This document shows positions 4,229-6,511 of a stretch of DNA of 6,511 nt, piece by piece (the stretch's first letter is position 1; the number at the start of each line of letters is the position of its first letter). The notes under the pieces were generated by a model. It searched no databases. It worked only from the letters and a program-made list of their open reading frames with translations, and was not told the DNA's origin. The DNA comes from an uncultured Butyrivibrio sp. (GTDB lineage: Bacteria; Bacillota; Clostridia; Lachnospirales; Lachnospiraceae): contig CAMVRW010000141.1 of assembly GCA_947169985.1 (NCBI GenBank), forward strand, positions 1-6,511, given 5' to 3'. Made by a program: the position numbers and the translations under genes.

Positions 4229-6511
4229 CCTTGCCGGAAATGCCTGAAACAGAGCCCTTTGAGGTGTACTGCCACATGTCATAACGGGAGCCTGTGTAGC
4301 TTACAGCTGCCGCATACTGAGCCAGCCAGATCTTGTAATTGGAGATCTGTGAAGTATTGATGTGGCTTGTAAACCAGGTCTTGTTTGCGTAAACACCTGC
4401 CTGATATCCGGCGCTCTGGATGGTTCCACAGAAAGCCTTGATATTGGCTGTTCTCTGGCTTGCACTGATGGTATCGCCACGGCCGTTACTGCCCTCAACG
4501 TCAAGATAAACAGGGAAGCTGAGGCTGTAGCCCTTAATAAGGCTGATTACCATTGATGCTTCCTCAACCGCTTCAACCTCGTTGATAGCCTGGGTGAAGA
4601 AGTAAACACCAACCTTAAGTCCAGCGTTCTGAGCGCCCTTGATGTTAGCCTTGAACTTAGGATCCTCGATGAGGGCTCCTGCAGATGAGCCTCTGTAGCC
4701 GCATCTGATGATTACGAAGTTAACACCTGACTTCTTAACCTGGCCCCAGTCAATGTTGCCGTTCCACTTGCTGACGTCGATTCCCAAAGTTCCTGAAGAG
4801 GATGAGAGACTTCCGTCTGAGTTAAAAGAGTACTTGGCGCCTTTGATAACCTGTTCTCCGGTTACAGCATTTCCGTTCTTATCGTAATAGTAGGTCTTGC
4901 CGTCGATTGTCCACCAGCCATAACGTGTGCCTGAGTTAGAATTCTCTTTTCTCAGATACAAAGTAGCGTCGCTGTAGTAGTCAGCGTAAGTTGCTTCTCT
5001 GTAGCTGTCGCCGTCCTTTACGTAGAGGGTATTTCCACTCTTATCCTTAAGAACTGTGGACTTAGGAAGGACTTTAACTGATACGCTCAGGTCGCTATAG
5101 CCATCACACTTAGCTGTGATTGTTGTTTCACCCTCGGCTACTGCAGTGATCGTTCCGTCTGAAGCAATTGTTGCTACGCCTGTGTTTCCTGAGGTGTATG
5201 TAGGCTTCAGGTTTGAATCTGTAGGTGCAATCTGGTAAGTCTTGCCCTGAACCATTGTTACTTTGGAGACATTAAGCTTAAATTCTCCTGTTCCGCTCTT
5301 TGTAACCGTTACGCTTACTGTTGCGTCGTTATATTTATCAGCTGAAACAGTGATTGTTACTGTTCCTTCCTTGATTGCCTTAACTACACCGTCTGTGGTG
5401 CCAACTGTAGCAATTGACTCATCACTTGATTTGAATGTAACTGCTGAAGGACCTGTTGCCAGGATCTTTCCTGTCTGGCCGATAGGGATCATCAGTGTCT
5501 TTGCTGCAAGAGTGATTGTTCCGTTCTCAGGCTTTGTAACTGTGACTGTTGCTGTTGCATCGTTATAGCCATCAGCCTTAACCGTGATGGTTGCTGTACC
5601 TTCTGCTACTGCTGTGACTTTACCATCGCTGCCTACTGTTGCTACACCTGTGTTGCTTGAAGAGTAGTTAGCTGATGATGGGCCTGAAGCTGCCACTGAA
5701 CCCGTCTCACCAATCTTAAGGCTAAGAGTTGTGGCTGCAAGGGTCATGTTCTGCTTCTCTACAGGAGTTTCTGTGCTGGCACCTGTATTGCTGCTATCTC
5801 CAGTCTTTCCGGAATCTCCGGTGCTTCCGGTATTTCCACTATCATCGCTAGCCCCAGTATTGCTGGTATCTTCAGTACTGCTGCTATCGCCAGCATTGCC
5901 GTTTTCTTCTGTACTGCTTTCTGCGGCGCTGCTGCTATCATTAGCATTTGCATTCTCATCAAGCTGACCATTAGTAGTGTCATTTGCTCTGGCTCTTGAG
6001 CGAGCTGTTCTTCTTATACTTCCAAGCTCAAGCTTTGAAGTGCTGCTTGGATCAGAAACATTGTTCTTCTTATCTACAGCTTCATAGCTATACTTTCCGT
6101 CTCCGGAAGAAACACCCTGGTTAGAATCTACCCAGTCTACAGTATCCTTCAGTTCAGACTCCACAACTGTCTGTACTGCTGTATCCTCTACTGCTGCATT
6201 GACCTGGGATTCTTTCTTGATCTCATTGCTGACATCAACTGCCTTCATCTCTACAGTGTCTTTTACTGTAAGAGACTTTGTTGATGTATCCAGATTGTAG
6301 TTGCTATATTCTGAAGGAAGTGCCAGAGGTGTGATCTTGTAAGTACCTGCTGTTATGTCCTTCTTATAAATGATTCCATCCTTGTCGTGGTCATCGTATG
6401 TAACCTTTGTTCCATCAGGAGTAACAACCTCGATGTTGAAAGGAACGTTTGCAACCAGCTTGTTGGTCTCAGAGTTGATGAACTTAACCTTCATATCGCT
6501 CTTGATTGAGG
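4203..6511 (-). CDS. Modular secreted GH25 muramidase with BIG2 domains (N-terminus outside window)
   Basis: The reading frame is open to the window edge, so the ATG at 6494 is probably internal and the signal peptide lies upstream. Residues below count from that ATG. Residues 1-100 look like a Cna-B/prealbumin-like beta domain (DGTKVTYDDHDKDGIIYKKD, AGTYKITPL). Next come an Arg-rich patch (161-169), a Ser/Asn/Gly/Asp linker (171-245) and three BIG2-type Ig domains (247-320, 325-398, 404-476). A region with one clear aromatic cell-wall-binding-like repeat (GWWTIDGKTYYYDKNGNAVTG, about 526-546) follows. The C-terminal domain (568-763) is glycoside hydrolase family 25: GIDVSKWNG with Asp573, YLDVEG with the catalytic Asp665 and Glu667, and KVDMNILY with Asp757. 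GH25 enzymes cut the MurNAc-GlcNAc bond of peptidoglycan; all key acids are present, so it should be active outside the cell. No LPXTG anchor follows the catalytic domain. It may remodel wall where the rhamnose glycan is attached, which is an inference from gene order. Confidence 0.93.
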   Translation of the reverse strand, partial: SIKSDMKVKFINSETNKLVANVPFNIEVVTPDGTKVTYDDHDKDGIIYKKDITAGTYKITPLALPSEYSNYNLDTSTKSLTVKDTVEMKAVDVSNEIKKESQVNAAVEDTAVQTVVESELKDTVDWVDSNQGVSSGDGKYSYEAVDKKNNVSDPSSTSKLELGSIRRTARSRARANDTTNGQLDENANANDSSSAAESSTEENGNAGDSSSTEDTSNTGASDDSGNTGSTGDSGKTGDSSNTGASTETPVEKQNMTLAATTLSLKIGETGSVAASGPSSANYSSSNTGVATVGSDGKVTAVAEGTATITVKADGYNDATATVTVTKPENGTITLAAKTLMIPIGQTGKILATGPSAVTFKSSDESIATVGTTDGVVKAIKEGTVTITVSADKYNDATVSVTVTKSGTGEFKLNVSKVTMVQGKTYQIAPTDSNLKPTYTSGNTGVATIASDGTITAVAEGETTITAKCDGYSDLSVSVKVLPKSTVLKDKSGNTLYVKDGDSYREATYADYYSDATLYLRKENSNSGTRYGWWTIDGKTYYYDKNGNAVTGEQVIKGAKYSFNSDGSLSSSSGTLGIDVSKWNGNIDWGQVKKSGVNFVIIRCGYRGSSAGALIEDPKFKANIKGAQNAGLKVGVYFFTQAINEVEAVEEASMVISLIKGYSLSFPVYLDVEGSNGRGDTISASQRTANIKAFCGTIQSAGYQAGVYANKTWFTSHINTSQISNYKIWLAQYAAAVSYTGSRYDMWQYTSKGSVSGISGKVDMNILYR
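5067..5756 (-). repeat. Three tandem BIG2-type Ig-like domain repeats within the GH25 gene
   Basis: Three units of about 73-74 residues lie at 5535-5756, 5301-5522 and 5067-5285. Each has the BIG2 pattern: a first strand ending before a Gly (KIGETG, PIGQTG, VQGKTY), then a Ser-rich strand leading to VATV or ATI, S/TDG, a V/I-T/K-A-V/I-x-E-G turn, and the final I-T-V/A-K-x-DGYND-type strand. Units 1 and 3 share the TAVAEG turn; units 1 and 2 share the NDATxxVTVTK end. BIG2 domains usually act as spacers or adhesive modules on surface proteins. Confidence 0.85.
5760..5984 (-). repeat. Low-complexity Ser/Asn/Gly/Asp linker with degenerate NTG/GDS repeats
   Basis: About 75 residues are nearly all Ser, Thr, Asn, Gly, Asp, Glu and Ala. 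Short units such as SNTGAS, GNTGSTGDSG and GDSSNTGAS recur, as do the underlying trinucleotides. It separates the N-terminal beta domain from the BIG2 array and is probably a flexible, wall-spanning and possibly glycosylated linker. Such tracts can change length by slippage. Confidence 0.8.

Noticed and set aside
5731..5967. Plus-strand open frame opposite the muramidase linker
   Set aside because: It is a shadow of the low-complexity Ser/Asn/Gly tract; its Leu/Ser/Val/Pro-rich translation is what the complement of such repeats gives, and it has no ribosome binding site.
5067..5985. CRISPR array or DNA-level tandem repeat
   Set aside because: The periodicity of about 220 bp and the short-motif repetition follow protein domains and a coding linker, with no identical short repeats separated by unique spacers.

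Overview
The window is one tightly packed gene cluster in which all six genes are read from the minus strand, from high to low coordinates. It looks like part of a surface-polysaccharide locus of a low-to-mid GC Firmicute. A Lachnospiraceae-type organism (Butyrivibrio or a relative) is my best guess. The guess rests on the AAAGGAG-type ribosome binding sites, the secreted GH25 protein with BIG2 and cell-wall-repeat domains, and the general protein style. It is an inference from style, not a database match.

In transcription order the layout is as follows. (1) 6511-4203: the 3' part of a large modular extracellular GH25 muramidase whose N-terminus lies outside the window. (2) 4158-3073: rfbB/rmlB, dTDP-glucose 4,6-dehydratase. 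(3) 3055-2189: rfbA/rmlA, glucose-1-phosphate thymidylyltransferase. (4) About 2190-2112: a compact non-coding element of two abutting inverted repeats that begins inside the rfbA stop codon. (5) 2081-1575: an unrecognised single-pass membrane protein with a Ser/Glu-rich extracytoplasmic part. (6) 1548-1000: rfbC/rmlC, dTDP-4-dehydrorhamnose 3,5-epimerase. (7) 1003-5: the membrane subunit of a Wzm/TagG-type polysaccharide ABC exporter, coupled to rfbC by an ATGA stop/start overlap. The gaps are 44, 17, 107 (83 if the upstream GTG were used), 26 and -4 bp, so no stretch over 300 bp lacks a gene.

RmlA, RmlB and RmlC supply three of the four steps from glucose-1-phosphate to dTDP-L-rhamnose; rmlD, the final reductase, is not in the window. 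The exporter subunit would move a lipid-linked rhamnose-containing glycan across the membrane, and its ATPase partner is expected just beyond coordinate 1. The GH25 protein would act on peptidoglycan outside the cell. A candidate sigma-A promoter overlapping the end of the GH25 gene may give the rhamnose genes their own transcription start.

The least explained parts are the membrane protein inserted between rfbA and rfbC, the double stem-loop element in front of it, and the extra N-terminal membrane hairpin of the exporter subunit.
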